A DNA stretch of 64,000 bases from Dactylosporangium aurantiacum (GCF_000716715.1 NZ_JNYJ01000001.1:248001-312000), one strand, 5' to 3'; counted from the first letter of the stretch, positions 35,851 through 45,597 are shown. A program made the numbers and translations. The notes: generated by a model not told the origin, from the sequence alone.

Positions 35851-36190
35851 GGTGAGCACTCTGCCGGTCGGTACTTGGCGGCCACTTGCGGCCGGCTTGC
35901 GAAACCCCTCAAGGGTGGCGCGGGTCACGCATCGACGCCGCTCACCACCCGACATGTCCGACATGTGGCGTCGATCCGCCGGCCGGACGCCCGGACCTCG
36001 GGTCCGCCGCGACGCTCGCCGGGCCGCCGGCGCGCCGCACCGGGCGCACGGGGTGGATCCGTGCCGCAACGCGGGTGACATCAGCGCCCCCGGCGCCGAT
36101 ATCCCCCGGTCGCGGCTCACCCGGGACGTGTTCCTGGCACCCGCGGCGCAGGGGCGGGTTTCGTTCCGTGGACCTGGGTAGGACCGCGCA
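35851..36190. other. 340-base intergenic region with a 9-bp inverted repeat
   Basis: ATCGACGCC (35931-35939) and GGCGTCGAT (35967-35975) form a perfect dyad. Its 27-base loop contains a direct repeat CGACATGT at 35950 and 35959. TAGGAC (36179-36184) six bases before ATG 36191 may be a weak leaderless -10 box for the first of the four paralogues. No gene with normal codon use was seen in the rest. Confidence 0.5.
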
Positions 36191-36805
36191 ATGCAACCTG
36201 AAGCCGACGAGTCGGTGCCGGAGCTGGCGACGCAGCCTGACGACGAGCCGCCGGCGCCCGCGCCACCGTTGTCCGCACAGCCCGGCGGAGCCCAGAACAG
36301 CGCGGCCCAGCACAGCGCGACGCAGAACAGCGAGGCCCAGCACAGCGCGACGCAGAACAGCGAGGCCCAGCACAGCGCGACGCAGGGTGGCGCGGCTCAG
36401 CACAGCGCGGCCCCGAACAGCGGGCCGCAGTACAGCGCGGCGCAGAGCAGTGCCGCGCCGATGAGCGCACCGGGCAACCCGGGGCCGATCAACGCCGCGC
36501 CGTACCGGGCGAACGCCGGCGGCACGTCCGCGGCGAACATCGCGTCACTGTGGAACGACACGGACCGGCAGCGCATCCGCGGCCGGTGGCAGGAGCTGCA
36601 ATCGAAGTTCCTCGACGACCCGCACCTGGTCGCCGGGGAGGCCGAACGGCTCGTCCAGGAGGCGGTCGCGTCGCTGACCGCCTCCCTCGACTCGCGGCGC
36701 ACCCAGCTGCACCAGCAGCGGGCCACCCGCGGCCTCGACACCGAGAACCTGCGCGCCTCCCTGCGCGACTACCGCGAGTTCCTCGACCGCATCCTCGGCC
36801 TCTAA
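36191..36805 (+). CDS. Tandem-paralogue family protein 1 (Gln/Ser-repeat N-terminus)
   Basis: 204 residues. Residues 35-95 are imperfect repeats of AQHSATQNSE (30-base DNA repeats at about 36298-36440), low complexity and likely disordered. The C-terminal ~85 residues form a helical domain: RGRWQELQSKFLDDPHLVAG, EAERLVQEAVASLTASLDSR, DTENLRASLRDYREFLDRIL. The same domain ends the next gene and the fourth, and a variant lies in the third, so these are four adjacent paralogues. Equivalent W-x-x-I/L-Q...F-x-D-D-P proteins are widespread and uncharacterised in actinomycetes. No membrane segment here. Function unknown. Confidence 0.75.
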   Translation: MQPEADESVPELATQPDDEPPAPAPPLSAQPGGAQNSAAQHSATQNSEAQHSATQNSEAQHSATQGGAAQHSAAPNSGPQYSAAQSSAAPMSAPGNPGPINAAPYRANAGGTSAANIASLWNDTDRQRIRGRWQELQSKFLDDPHLVAGEAERLVQEAVASLTASLDSRRTQLHQQRATRGLDTENLRASLRDYREFLDRILGL

Positions 36806-36830
36806 GTCCACCGGGAGTAGGGGGTTCACC

Positions 36831-37571
36831 ATGAACTCGACGACGATCACGATCGGCCTGGTCGTGCTGGCCCTGGCCGTCGGCGGCTGGATCCTGCTGC
36901 GCGGCGGCAAGGAGGAGGACGAGGAGGAGGCGGCCACCCCGTCCGGCCCGCCCGCGCCCCGTCCCCCGACACCGGCCACCCCCAACGGCATGACCAGCGG
37001 CATGACCAACGGCATGGCCCCCAACGGCGCGTCCCCGAACGGGATGGCGGCCGGCGGCATGCCGGTCAACGGGATGGCCCCGAACGGTATGGCCCCCAAC
37101 GGGATGCCCGGCGGGATGGCCGGCGGGATGGCCGGCGGGGTAGCCGGTGGGATGGCCGCCAACGGCATGCCCGCCGCGGGGATGAACCCCACCGGCATGG
37201 CGGCACCGGCCACGTACGGCGCCGCGTACGGTGCGGCCGCCGGACCCGCGATGCCCGCGCCGATGTCGTCGGTGCCGGCGCCCGGCTCGACGTACTTCGC
37301 CGCGTCCTCGCCGCTGACGTCGGAGGGGCACGCGTACGAGGTGCGCGCCCGCTGGCAGGAGCTGCAGCTGCGGTTCGTCGACGACCCGCAGACCGTCGCC
37401 GGCGAGGCCGAACGGCTGGTCGACGACGCCCTCGCCGGGGTCACCGCGTCGCTGAACGCCCGCAAGGACCAGCTCAGCACGTGGCGGGCCAGCGGCCGGG
37501 ACGACACCGAGCAGCTGCGGGCGGCGGTCCACGGGTACCGCGACTTCCTGACGCACCTCGTCGGCCCGTAG
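36831..37571 (+). CDS. Tandem-paralogue family protein 2 (membrane-anchored, NGM repeats)
   Basis: 246 residues. An N-terminal membrane helix (ITIGLVVLALAVGGWILL) precedes an acidic patch (GGKEEDEEEAA) and a long Met/Gly/Asn repeat region built on APNGM, AGGM and SGM units (residues 45-125). The family domain closes it: RARWQELQLRFVDDPQTVAG, EAERLVDDALAGVTASLNAR, DTEQLRAAVHGYRDFLTHLV. It is 25 bases from paralogue 1, so probably the same operon. The repeat region is probably a flexible tether between membrane and domain. Family function unknown. Confidence 0.75.
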   Translation: MNSTTITIGLVVLALAVGGWILLRGGKEEDEEEAATPSGPPAPRPPTPATPNGMTSGMTNGMAPNGASPNGMAAGGMPVNGMAPNGMAPNGMPGGMAGGMAGGVAGGMAANGMPAAGMNPTGMAAPATYGAAYGAAAGPAMPAPMSSVPAPGSTYFAASSPLTSEGHAYEVRARWQELQLRFVDDPQTVAGEAERLVDDALAGVTASLNARKDQLSTWRASGRDDTEQLRAAVHGYRDFLTHLVGP

Positions 37572-37632
37572 TGACGGGCCTCGTTTGACGCGTCGTGTCA
37601 TGCGGGCATACCTCCTGTGAAGGAGGACCGCC

Positions 37633-38346
37633 ATGACAACCACCCAAGTTCTCATCACGATCGTCGCGCTCCTGGTGATCGCGGCGATCGGCTACGGCAT
37701 CTGGTTCGTCACCCGGCGGCGGGCGCTGCAGCACCGGTTCGGCCCCGAGTACGACCGGGCCGTCGCCGAGGGTGACAGCCGCGTCGCCGCCGAACGTGAG
37801 CTCCGCGAGCGGGAGCGGCGCCACGCCGAGCTCGAGCTGCGCGACCTCACCCCCGAGGCCCGGGCGCGGTACACCGCCGCGTGGGAGGAGATCCAGGCCC
37901 GGTTCCTGGACGACCCGACGGCCGCCGTCCGCGACGCCGACGCCCTGGTCACCGACCTGGTCGCGGAGCGCGGGTACCCGAGCGGCGAGTACGAGGAGCA
38001 GGTCGCCCACCTGTCGGTGGAGCACGCCCGGACCCTCGGCCACTACCGCGACGCGCACGAGATCAGCCTGCTCAGCGACCGTGGCGAGGCCACCACCGAG
38101 CAGCTGCGCCAGGCCGTCGTGCACTACCGCACGCTCTTCTCCGACCTCCTCGGCACCGACGTCACCCCCGGCGCCGCGGCAGCCCACACCGAGCACCACA
38201 CCGAGCACCACACCGAGCACCACGCCGAGGACCGCGTCGAGCACCACGCCGACGCGCGTACCGACGCGCGCACCGACGACGACGCCGCCGTGCCGGCGCA
38301 GCGTGACCCCGAAGACGTCGCCCACGACACCAGCCGCCGGTCGTAG
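37633..38346 (+). CDS. Tandem-paralogue family protein 3 (membrane-anchored, His-rich tail)
   Basis: 237 residues. N-terminal membrane helix (VLITIVALLVIAAIGYGIWFV), a charged coiled-coil-like stretch (ERELRERERRHAELELRDL), then a divergent copy of the family domain (AAWEEIQARFLDDPTAAVRD, ADALVTDLVAERG, TTEQLRQAVVHYRTLFSDLL). Unlike the others it continues with a C-terminal TEHHTEHH-type repeat and an Asp/Arg-rich tail that could bind metal. RBS AAGGAGG lies about 7 bases before ATG 37633. This copy matches the common single-copy actinomycete form best and may be the ancestor of the array. Confidence 0.78.
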   Translation: MTTTQVLITIVALLVIAAIGYGIWFVTRRRALQHRFGPEYDRAVAEGDSRVAAERELRERERRHAELELRDLTPEARARYTAAWEEIQARFLDDPTAAVRDADALVTDLVAERGYPSGEYEEQVAHLSVEHARTLGHYRDAHEISLLSDRGEATTEQLRQAVVHYRTLFSDLLGTDVTPGAAAAHTEHHTEHHTEHHAEDRVEHHADARTDARTDDDAAVPAQRDPEDVAHDTSRRS

Positions 38347-38366
38347 GGCCGGGAAAGGACACCCCG

Positions 38367-39605
38367 ATGCAGGATCACCGCGGCACCGTGAACGAGGGCC
38401 ACGTCCCCGCCCCCCGCGACCCGGCCGACGACGACCGCACCGACGTCGCCGTGGGCACCGCTCACCCCCACGACACCGGCGACCTCCACGACACCGACCT
38501 GCGTGACGGCGACGTCCCGCAGGACGAGCCGTACCCGGCCGGCACGTACGCGTCGGGCTCCGCCCTCGCCGACCGCGACCACGACGGCGTCGCCGACCGT
38601 GACGACGTCGAGGTCGTCGACCGCGACGAGGCCCTGGAGGAGGAGCGCGCCGAAACCCTCGAGGACGCCGAGGACCGCGAGGACCGCGAGGACGCCGAGG
38701 ACCGCGAGGACGCCGAGACGTTCGAGGAGGCCGAGGCCCGCGAGGAGACCGAGGCCCGCGGCGACGCCGACTTCGTCCCCGCCGACGTGGACGCCAGGAC
38801 CGACGACGACGAGCGCACCAGCGCGTGGACCGCCGACCAGGCGGACACCCGGCTCGACGACGAGCGCACGGACACCGCCGAGTGGTCGGACGGGCGCACC
38901 ACCGCATGGACCGACGAGCAGGCCGCCGAGCAGGTGGACACCCGGGCCGACGAGCGCGCCGAGGTGGCCGCCGCGGCCGCCGAGGACGCCGAGGACCGGG
39001 CCTGGGCCGCCGAGCACGCGACCCAGCTGCGGGCCGGCTCCCTCCCCGAGGACCACGAGACCACCGACACCCTCGTGGCCGGCCACGACACCGTCGCCGG
39101 CCACGAGGGCCACACCGTGGCCGCGCACGACGACGCCGACGCGGACGTCGCCGACGACACCGACGCCGACACCACCCGCGACGACGACGCCGTGACCCAC
39201 GACGCCGGCACGGATCTCGACCCCGGTGACGTGGTCGCGGTCCCCGTGCCCGGCACCGGCGACCACGACGGGCACACCGACCACGACGCGACCGGCGGGC
39301 AGCAGGAGCTGCGGCCCGGCGCGGTCGAGGCCGCCCCGGTCGGGGCGATCTGGGCCGACGGCGCCGCCGACGGGCTGCGGGAGCGGTGGCGCGAGCTGCA
39401 GCTGCGGTTCATCGACGACCCGCGGTCCGTGGCCGGCGAGGCCGACCAGCTCGTCGCGGAGGCCGTCGCGACCGTCACCGGCGCGCTGGAGTCCCAGCGG
39501 GCGCAGCTGAGCGCCTGGCAGGGCGAGGGCGGCGACGACACGGAGCGGCTGCGTGCGGCCGTCCGCCGGTACCGCGACTTCCTGGACCGCCTGCTCGGCC
39601 TGTGA
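38367..39605 (+). CDS. Tandem-paralogue family protein 4 (very acidic N-terminus)
   Basis: 412 residues. The first ~320 are extremely acidic (Asp/Glu/Thr/His/Ala), with repeats such as EDREDREDAEDREDAE and HDTVAGHEGH, no membrane segment, and probably disordered. The family domain follows at the C-terminus: LRERWRELQLRFIDDPRSVAG, EADQLVAEAVATVTGALESQ, DTERLRAAVRRYRDFLDRLL. RBS GGAAAGGA lies about 9 bases before ATG 38367; the gene is 20 bases from paralogue 3. The acidic region resembles calcium- or cation-binding or nucleic-acid-mimic segments, but no motif is specific. Confidence 0.72.
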   Translation: MQDHRGTVNEGHVPAPRDPADDDRTDVAVGTAHPHDTGDLHDTDLRDGDVPQDEPYPAGTYASGSALADRDHDGVADRDDVEVVDRDEALEEERAETLEDAEDREDREDAEDREDAETFEEAEAREETEARGDADFVPADVDARTDDDERTSAWTADQADTRLDDERTDTAEWSDGRTTAWTDEQAAEQVDTRADERAEVAAAAAEDAEDRAWAAEHATQLRAGSLPEDHETTDTLVAGHDTVAGHEGHTVAAHDDADADVADDTDADTTRDDDAVTHDAGTDLDPGDVVAVPVPGTGDHDGHTDHDATGGQQELRPGAVEAAPVGAIWADGAADGLRERWRELQLRFIDDPRSVAGEADQLVAEAVATVTGALESQRAQLSAWQGEGGDDTERLRAAVRRYRDFLDRLLGL

Positions 39606-39611
39606 CGAGAG

Positions 39612-39670
39612 AGCTTCCACCGGAAGCTACCCGATGGTAGCCTCCCTGGTACCAGCCGGTACCAGGGAGG
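39612..39670 (+). promoter_or_regulatory. Three consecutive perfect palindromes before the BVMO gene
   Basis: AGCTTCC-ACC-GGAAGCT (39612-39628) is followed, sharing bases, by GCTACC-CGAT-GGTAGC (39626-39641). Sharing one more base, CCTCCCTGGTACC-AGCC-GGTACCAGGGAGG follows (39641-39670; 13-bp arms). The last palindrome contains the GGGAGG Shine-Dalgarno of the gene at 39675. GGTACC dyads of this form fit TetR-family operators, and as RNA the hairpin would hide the RBS. The first palindrome may terminate the upstream paralogue operon. Confidence 0.6.
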
Positions 39671-39674
39671 CCGC

Positions 39675-41123
39675 ATGCATGCCCGGATCGCCATCATCGG
39701 GGCGGGGTTCGGCGGGCTCGGCGCCGCGATCCGGCTCAGGCAGCGCGGGCACGACGACGTCGTGGTCTTCGAGCGGGCCGAGGACCTCGGCGGGACGTGG
39801 CGGGACAACGCGTACCCGGGCTGCGCCTGCGACGTGCCCTCGCACGTCTACTCGTTCTCCTTCGCGCTGAACCCCACGTGGAGCAGCACCTACTCGCCGC
39901 AGCCGGAGATCTGGGACTACCTGCGCCGGTGCGCGGACCGGTTCGGGGTGCGGCCCGCCATCCGGTTCGGCACCGACGTGCGGCAGGCGTCCTGGGACGG
40001 CGCGGCCGGGCACTGGCGGATCGAGACGTCCCGCGGCGACTGGACCGCCGACGTGCTCATCAGCGCCGGCGGCCCGCTCAACGAGCCGGTGATCCCCAAG
40101 CTGCCAGGGTTGGAGACGTTCCGCGGCGAGACGTTCCACTCCTCCAGGTGGAACCACGACCTCGACCTCACCGGCCGGCGCGTCGCCGTGATCGGCACCG
40201 GCGCGTCGGCGATCCAGTTCGTGCCGGCGATCCAGCCGGTCGTCGGGCGGCTGACCCTCTTCCAGCGCACCGCCGCGTGGGTCATGCCGCGCCGCGAGCG
40301 TCCCCTGCGCCGCTGGGAGCACGCGGTGTACCGGCGGGTCCCCGGCGCGCAGCGGCTGATGCGCACGCTCGTCTACTGGGGCATCGAGTCCACCGTGATC
40401 GGTTTCCTGCGTCCGCGGGTGATGCGGCTCGCGCAGCGGGTCGCGCTGCGCCACCTGCGCACCGCCGTCACCGACCCGGCGCTGCGCGCGCGGCTCACCC
40501 CGTCCTACGCGATGGGCTGCAAGCGGGTCCTCAAGTCCGACACCTACTACCCGGCGCTCACCCGGGACAACGTCGACGTGGTGACCGAGGCGATCGCGGA
40601 GGTCCGTCCACACGGGATCGTCACCCGCGACGGCGTCGAGCACGAGGCCGACACGATCGTCTTCGGTACGGGCTTCCGCGTCACCGACCTGCCGATCGCC
40701 GAGCGGATCCGCGGCCGGGACGGGCGCAGCCTCGCCGAGGTGTGGCAGGGCAGCCCACGGGCGTACCGCGGCACCACCGTCGCCGGCTTCCCCAACCTGT
40801 TCCTGCTGCTGGGGCCGAACACCGGCCTCGGGCACAACTCGGTGGTCCTGATGATCGAGGCCCAGCTCGACTACGTGCTCGGCGCGCTGGAGCACCTGCG
40901 CCGCACCGGCGCCCGCAGCGTCGCGCCGCGCGAGGCGGCGCAGCGGGCGTTCGTGGCCGCCGTGGACCGCCGGATGGCCGCGACGGTGTGGGCGACCGGC
41001 GGCTGCAGCAGCTGGTACATCGACGCGACCGGCCGCAACTCGACCCTGTGGCCCGGGTCCACCTGGCGCTTCCGCCAGCGCATGCAACGCTTCGACGTCG
41101 ACGCATACGAGGTGACGGCATGA
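39675..41123 (+). CDS. Flavin-binding Baeyer-Villiger-type monooxygenase
   Basis: 482 residues. FAD Rossmann motif GAGFGG (9-14), the BVMO fingerprint region FRGETFHSSRWNHD (FxGxxxHxxxW), a second dinucleotide motif VAVIGTGASAIQF for NADPH, and the late motif LGPNTGLGHNS. Such enzymes insert oxygen next to a ketone to give an ester or lactone. It overlaps the downstream alpha/beta hydrolase (ATGA), which could split that ester. Alcohol, aldehyde and acyl-CoA dehydrogenase genes follow on the other strand, supporting a ketone/ester degradation role. Controlled through the palindromes at 39612-39670. Confidence 0.9.
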   Translation: MHARIAIIGAGFGGLGAAIRLRQRGHDDVVVFERAEDLGGTWRDNAYPGCACDVPSHVYSFSFALNPTWSSTYSPQPEIWDYLRRCADRFGVRPAIRFGTDVRQASWDGAAGHWRIETSRGDWTADVLISAGGPLNEPVIPKLPGLETFRGETFHSSRWNHDLDLTGRRVAVIGTGASAIQFVPAIQPVVGRLTLFQRTAAWVMPRRERPLRRWEHAVYRRVPGAQRLMRTLVYWGIESTVIGFLRPRVMRLAQRVALRHLRTAVTDPALRARLTPSYAMGCKRVLKSDTYYPALTRDNVDVVTEAIAEVRPHGIVTRDGVEHEADTIVFGTGFRVTDLPIAERIRGRDGRSLAEVWQGSPRAYRGTTVAGFPNLFLLLGPNTGLGHNSVVLMIEAQLDYVLGALEHLRRTGARSVAPREAAQRAFVAAVDRRMAATVWATGGCSSWYIDATGRNSTLWPGSTWRFRQRMQRFDVDAYEVTA

Positions 41124-41962
41124 CTTCGGCCGGCAGCAGCATCCACAGCGTCCGGCGGGGCGCCGGCGAGCCGCTCGTGCTCATCCACGGCATCGGCCAC
41201 CACTGGCGCGCCTGGGAGCCCGTCATCGACCTGCTCGCCGAGCACCACGACGTGATCGCGATCGACCTGCCGGGCTTCGGCCGCTCGCCGGCCCCGGCAC
41301 AGAACCACGGCATGCCGAGCGCCGTCGAGGCGCTCGCCGGGTGGTTCGCCGAGACGGGGCTGGACCGGCCGCACGTCGCCGGCAACAGCCTCGGCGGCGC
41401 CATCGCGCTGGAGCTCGCCGCGGCCGGTCACGCCCGCTCGGTGACCGCGCTGTCGCCGGCCGGCTTCTGCACCCCGGCCCAGGTCCGCCGGGCGTTGGGC
41501 ATCCTGCGCGGGCACCGCGTCGGCGCGTTCACCCCGACGCCGGTGCTGAAGGCCTTCTACCGCACCGGCTTCGGCAAGGCGTTCTCGTTCGGCTGGCTGG
41601 TGCGCGACCCCGGCGTGCTCACCGCCGAACGCGCCCTCGCCGACACCCTGGCGCTGCGCGGCGGCAAGGGCTTCTCGGCGGTCGCCCGGCACGGCCGCGC
41701 GTACACCTACACCGGCCGTCCAGACGGCGTGCCGGTCACGATCGCCTGGGGCTCCCGCGACCGGATCTTCCTGCCGGTGCAGGCCGACGTGGCCCGGGAG
41801 CGGCTGCCGTGGGCGACGCACGTGGCCCTGGAGGGCTGCGGCCACGTCCCGATGAGCGACGACCCGGCCGGGGTCGCCGCCGTCATCCTGCGTACCACCG
41901 CCACCGCCGCCGCTACCACCGCCGCCGACAGCGCCCACGACGACGAGCCCGCGCAGCGCTGA
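41120..41962 (+). CDS. Alpha/beta-fold hydrolase (esterase-like)
   Basis: 280 residues. Oxyanion strand VLIHGIGHHWRAW, nucleophile elbow AGNSLGG with Ser90, acid in WGSRDRIF and His in EGCGHVPMSDDP. Its start overlaps the BVMO stop by 4 bases, so the two are co-translated. The natural reading is that it hydrolyses the ester or lactone made by the BVMO. The C-terminus is a short Ala/Thr-rich tail. Confidence 0.88.
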   Translation: MTSAGSSIHSVRRGAGEPLVLIHGIGHHWRAWEPVIDLLAEHHDVIAIDLPGFGRSPAPAQNHGMPSAVEALAGWFAETGLDRPHVAGNSLGGAIALELAAAGHARSVTALSPAGFCTPAQVRRALGILRGHRVGAFTPTPVLKAFYRTGFGKAFSFGWLVRDPGVLTAERALADTLALRGGKGFSAVARHGRAYTYTGRPDGVPVTIAWGSRDRIFLPVQADVARERLPWATHVALEGCGHVPMSDDPAGVAAVILRTTATAAATTAADSAHDDEPAQR

Positions 41963-41984
41963 GCCGCGCGGGCCCCGCCGCCGC

Positions 41985-43064
41985 TCAGAAGTGCACGAGC
42001 GTGCGGGCGCCGACGCCGTTGCGCATGCGGTCGAAGGCGTCGCCGACCTCGGCCAGGGAGACGTGGTCGGTGACGAGGGAGGCCAGGTCCAGCGCGCCCG
42101 CCCGGTAGTGCGACAGCAGCACCGGCACGTCCACGGCCGGGTCGGTGCTGCCGTACATGCAGCCGGTCAGCGTCCGGGCGAAGTACGCCACCTCCAGGGC
42201 GTTGAACGTGACCTGGTCGCTGCTCGCGCCGAGGCCGAGCACGGTGGCGCGCCCGCCGCGGCGGGTGACGGACCAGGCGGCGCGGATCGTCGCGGACCGC
42301 CCGACGCACTCGACGGCGTGGTCGGCGCCGCGGCCGGCGGTCAGCGCGCGGACCTCCTTTGCCAGGGACGGCCCTGGCGTGAGGAAGTGGGTCGCGCCCA
42401 GGGACAGGGCCAGGTCGGCCTTCGCCGGTGCCGCGTCGACGGCGATGATCGTGGTGGCGCCGGCGATGCGGGCGCCCTGCAGGGCGGCGAGGCCGACCCC
42501 GCCGAGGCCGATCACCGCCACGGACTCGCCCGGGCGCACCCGGGCCGAGTTGAGGATCGCGCCGACGCCGGTGAGGACGGCGCAGCCGAGCAGGGCCGCC
42601 TCCGCGAGGGGGATGTCGGCGGGGACCGGGATGCAGGCGTTGGCGCCGATGACGGTCTCGGTGGCGAACGCGCCGGTGCCGAGGCCCGCGTAGACGTCCT
42701 CGCCGCCGGCGGTGCGGGCGAACGGCACCCCGCGGGCGTCGTCGGCGTGCGCGCACAGGTACGGCTCGCCGGCCTCGCAGAACCAGCACGACCGGCACGG
42801 CGGCGACCAGTTGAGCACCACGTGGTCGCCGACGGACAGGCCGGTCACCTCCGCGCCGACCTCGGCCACGACGCCGGCGCCCTCGTGGCCGAGCACGACC
42901 GGGAACGGCTGGCGCAGCGTGCCGTTGGCCAGCGACAGGTCGGAGTGGCAGACGCCGGCGGCGGCGATGCGCACCCGCACCTGGTGCGGCCCGACCGGGT
43001 TGAGGTCGACCTCCTCCACCGCGGCGGGGCCGTCCACGGCGCGCAGGACCAGGGCGCGGGTCAC
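41985..43064 (-). CDS. Zinc-dependent alcohol dehydrogenase (class III-like MDR)
   Basis: 359 residues. Catalytic-zinc ligands Cys in AAGVCHSD and His/Glu in LGHEGAGVV; structural zinc cysteines in [18 protein letters not shown] motif [15 protein letters not shown]. It oxidises primary or secondary alcohols with NAD+. GTG 43064 overlaps the aldehyde dehydrogenase stop (GTGA), so the two are co-translated, the usual alcohol-to-acid pair. Convergent with the hydrolase. Confidence 0.9.
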   Translation of the reverse strand: MTRALVLRAVDGPAAVEEVDLNPVGPHQVRVRIAAAGVCHSDLSLANGTLRQPFPVVLGHEGAGVVAEVGAEVTGLSVGDHVVLNWSPPCRSCWFCEAGEPYLCAHADDARGVPFARTAGGEDVYAGLGTGAFATETVIGANACIPVPADIPLAEAALLGCAVLTGVGAILNSARVRPGESVAVIGLGGVGLAALQGARIAGATTIIAVDAAPAKADLALSLGATHFLTPGPSLAKEVRALTAGRGADHAVECVGRSATIRAAWSVTRRGGRATVLGLGASSDQVTFNALEVAYFARTLTGCMYGSTDPAVDVPVLLSHYRAGALDLASLVTDHVSLAEVGDAFDRMRNGVGARTLVHF

Positions 43065-44404
43065 AGCTGCACCGCCTTCACCGACGTGAACTCCTCGTAG
43101 CCGTGCACGCCGAGCTCCCGGCCGTAGCCGGAGTCGCCGATCCCGCCGAAGGGGGCGAGCGGGTTGAAGGACGCGCCGTTGACGTCGACCTGGCCGGTGC
43201 GCAGCCGCCGGGCGACCGCGAGCGCACGTTCGGGCGAGCCGGACCAGACGCTGCCGGCCAGGCCGTACGGGGTGCCGTTGGCGATGCGCACGGCGTCGTC
43301 CTCGTCGCGGTACCGGATGATGGACAGCACCGGGCCGAAGATCTCCTCCTGGGCGATCACGGACATGGGGTCGACGTCGGCGAAGACGACCGGCGCGACG
43401 TAGTAGCCGACGTCCGGCACGGACCCGGGCTCGTTCGCCACCTTCGCGCCGCCGGCGCGGCCGCGCTCCACATAGGACAGCACCCGGTCGCGCTGCGCCG
43501 CGGACGCCAGCGGACCGAGGCGGGTCGCCGGGTCGGTGGGGTCGCCGACGGTGTACCGGGACGCGGCGGCGACGGCGAGGCCGACCGCCTCGTCGTGCTG
43601 CGACTCGTGCACGAGCAGCCGGGTCCAGGCGGTGCAGGTCTGGCCGGAGTTGAGGAAGCAGTTGCCGACGCCGACCTTCACCGCGGCGGCCAGGTCCGCG
43701 TCGGGCAGGACCACGTTCGCGGACTTCCCGCCCAGCTCCAGCGACACCCGGGTGAGGTTCCTGGCGGCGAGGGCCGCCACGGTGCGGCCGGCGCCCGTCG
43801 ACCCGGTGAACGACACCAGGTCGACCCCGGGGTGCCCGGCGAGCGCGGCGCCGGTCGGGTCGCCGTAGCCGGTGACGAGGTTGTAGACGCCGTCGGGCAG
43901 CCCGGCCTCGCGGACCAGCTCGTGCAGGCGCAGCGCCGACAGCGGCGCGACCTCGCTCGGCTTGTGCACGACGGTGTTGCCGGCGGCGAGGGCCGGGGCG
44001 AGCTTCGCGACGGTCTGGTGCAGCGGGTAGTTCCACGGGGTGATCGCCGCGACCACCCCGACCGGGTCGCGCACGACCAGGCTGTTGCCGATGCGCTCCT
44101 CGGGCTCGTCGCCGGCGAGCAGGTCGACCATCGAGGACAGCACCGCGATGGGCAGCCCGACCTGGACCTTGCGCGACACCGTGAGGGGCGCGCCCATCTC
44201 GGCCGTGATCAGCGCGGCGAGCTCGTCGGCGTGGGCGGCGAGCAGGTCGCGCAGCGCGGCGAGGTGCGCGGCGCGGGCCGCGCGCGGCAGCGCCGACCAG
44301 GGCCCGAACGCGGCCCGGGCGGCGGCGACGGCCGGGTCCACGTCGGCGGTCTCGGGCACGGCCCCGATGACCTGTTCGGTCGCCGGGTTGTAGACGTCGA
44401 TCAT
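43061..44404 (-). CDS. NAD(P)+-dependent aldehyde dehydrogenase
   Basis: 447 residues. PWN motif N125, NAD-binding K148 (HKPSE), GSTGAG (201-206), general base E223 (LELGGKS) and nucleophile C257 (GQTCTA). At 447 residues it is slightly shorter than the usual ~475. It sits between the acyl-CoA dehydrogenase (13 bases upstream) and the alcohol dehydrogenase (4-base overlap), all one operon reading from 45569. It would convert the aldehyde from the alcohol dehydrogenase to a carboxylic acid. Confidence 0.92.
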   Translation of the reverse strand: MIDVYNPATEQVIGAVPETADVDPAVAAARAAFGPWSALPRAARAAHLAALRDLLAAHADELAALITAEMGAPLTVSRKVQVGLPIAVLSSMVDLLAGDEPEERIGNSLVVRDPVGVVAAITPWNYPLHQTVAKLAPALAAGNTVVHKPSEVAPLSALRLHELVREAGLPDGVYNLVTGYGDPTGAALAGHPGVDLVSFTGSTGAGRTVAALAARNLTRVSLELGGKSANVVLPDADLAAAVKVGVGNCFLNSGQTCTAWTRLLVHESQHDEAVGLAVAAASRYTVGDPTDPATRLGPLASAAQRDRVLSYVERGRAGGAKVANEPGSVPDVGYYVAPVVFADVDPMSVIAQEEIFGPVLSIIRYRDEDDAVRIANGTPYGLAGSVWSGSPERALAVARRLRTGQVDVNGASFNPLAPFGGIGDSGYGRELGVHGYEEFTSVKAVQL

Positions 44405-44417
44405 GGCAGCGGCCCTC

Positions 44418-45569
44418 TCAGACGAACGCGTTCACGCCGGTGAGGGCGCGACCGATGATGAGCTTCTGGATCTGGCTCGTCCCCTCGTACACGGTAGTGA
44501 CCCGCGCGTCGCGCAGGTACTTGCCCACCGGGTACTCGTCGATGTAGCCGTAGCCGCCGAAGACCTGCAGCGCCGCGTTCGCCGAGCGGACCGCGGCCTC
44601 GGAGGCGTAGAGCTTCGCGGTGGAGGACTCGGTGGCGAACGGCAGCCCCCGGTCGATGAGGTCGGCGACCCGCCAGGTGAGCAGCCGGGCCGCGTCGGCC
44701 TCGACGGAGATGTCGGCGATGAGCTGCTGCACGAGCTGGAACGAGGCGATCGGCCGGCCGAACTGCTCGCGCTGCTTCGCGTAGTCCACCGCCGCCTCCA
44801 GGCAGCCCTGGATGATCCCGACGCAGCCGGCGGCCAGGGACATGCGCCCCTTCGCCAGGGCCGACATCGCGATCCTGAACCCCTCGCCCTCGGCGCCGAG
44901 CAGCGCGTCGTCGCCCACGGTGACGCCGTCGAACGTGAGCGCCGCGGTCGCCTGGCCGCGCAGCCCGAGCTTGCCGTGGATCTCCTCGACGCGCAGGCCG
45001 GGCGTGCCGGTGGGGACGAGGAACGCCGAGACGCCCTTCGGGCCGGGGCCCCCGGTGCGGGCGAAGACCAGCGCGACCTGCGCCCAGGTGCCGTTGGTGA
45101 TGAACATCTTGGCCCCGTCGAGGCGCCAGCCGCCGTCGACGCGGGTGGCGCGGGTCGCCAGGGCGCCGGCGTCGGAGCCGGTGTCGGGCTCGGTCAGGGC
45201 GAAGCAGCCGAGGGCGTCGCCGGCGCACAGCCGCGGCAGCCAGGCGGCCTTCTGCGCGGGGGTGCCGTAGCCGTTGATGCTCTTCGACACGAGCCCGAGG
45301 GACACCGACACGATGCCGCGCACCGACGAGTCGCCCTTGCCGAGCTCTTCCAGGACCAGGCAGTAGGTGGTGTGGTCGCCGCCGCTGCCGCCGTGCTCCT
45401 CGGGGATGGTGATGCCGAGGATGCCCAGGCCGGCGAGCTTCTTGACGATGCCGAGGTCGACGTGCTCGGCCCGGTCCCAGGCGGCGGCGTGCGGGGTGAT
45501 CTCGCGGCTGACGAACTCGGCGGTCACCTCGCGGATCGCGCGCTGTTCGTCGTTGAGCGTGAAGTCCAT
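44418..45569 (-). CDS. Acyl-CoA dehydrogenase
   Basis: 383 residues. ACAD landmarks: [41 protein letters not shown] and the C-terminal [19 protein letters not shown], in which the Glu of YEGTS is the usual catalytic base of this subgroup. FAD-dependent first step of beta-oxidation. First gene of the ACAD-ALDH-ADH operon, divergent from a TetR gene with a palindrome in between. Confidence 0.92.
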   Translation of the reverse strand: MDFTLNDEQRAIREVTAEFVSREITPHAAAWDRAEHVDLGIVKKLAGLGILGITIPEEHGGSGGDHTTYCLVLEELGKGDSSVRGIVSVSLGLVSKSINGYGTPAQKAAWLPRLCAGDALGCFALTEPDTGSDAGALATRATRVDGGWRLDGAKMFITNGTWAQVALVFARTGGPGPKGVSAFLVPTGTPGLRVEEIHGKLGLRGQATAALTFDGVTVGDDALLGAEGEGFRIAMSALAKGRMSLAAGCVGIIQGCLEAAVDYAKQREQFGRPIASFQLVQQLIADISVEADAARLLTWRVADLIDRGLPFATESSTAKLYASEAAVRSANAALQVFGGYGYIDEYPVGKYLRDARVTTVYEGTSQIQKLIIGRALTGVNAFV

Positions 45570-45597
45570 GGGCAGTCCTTAAGCGGCACGGTCCCTT

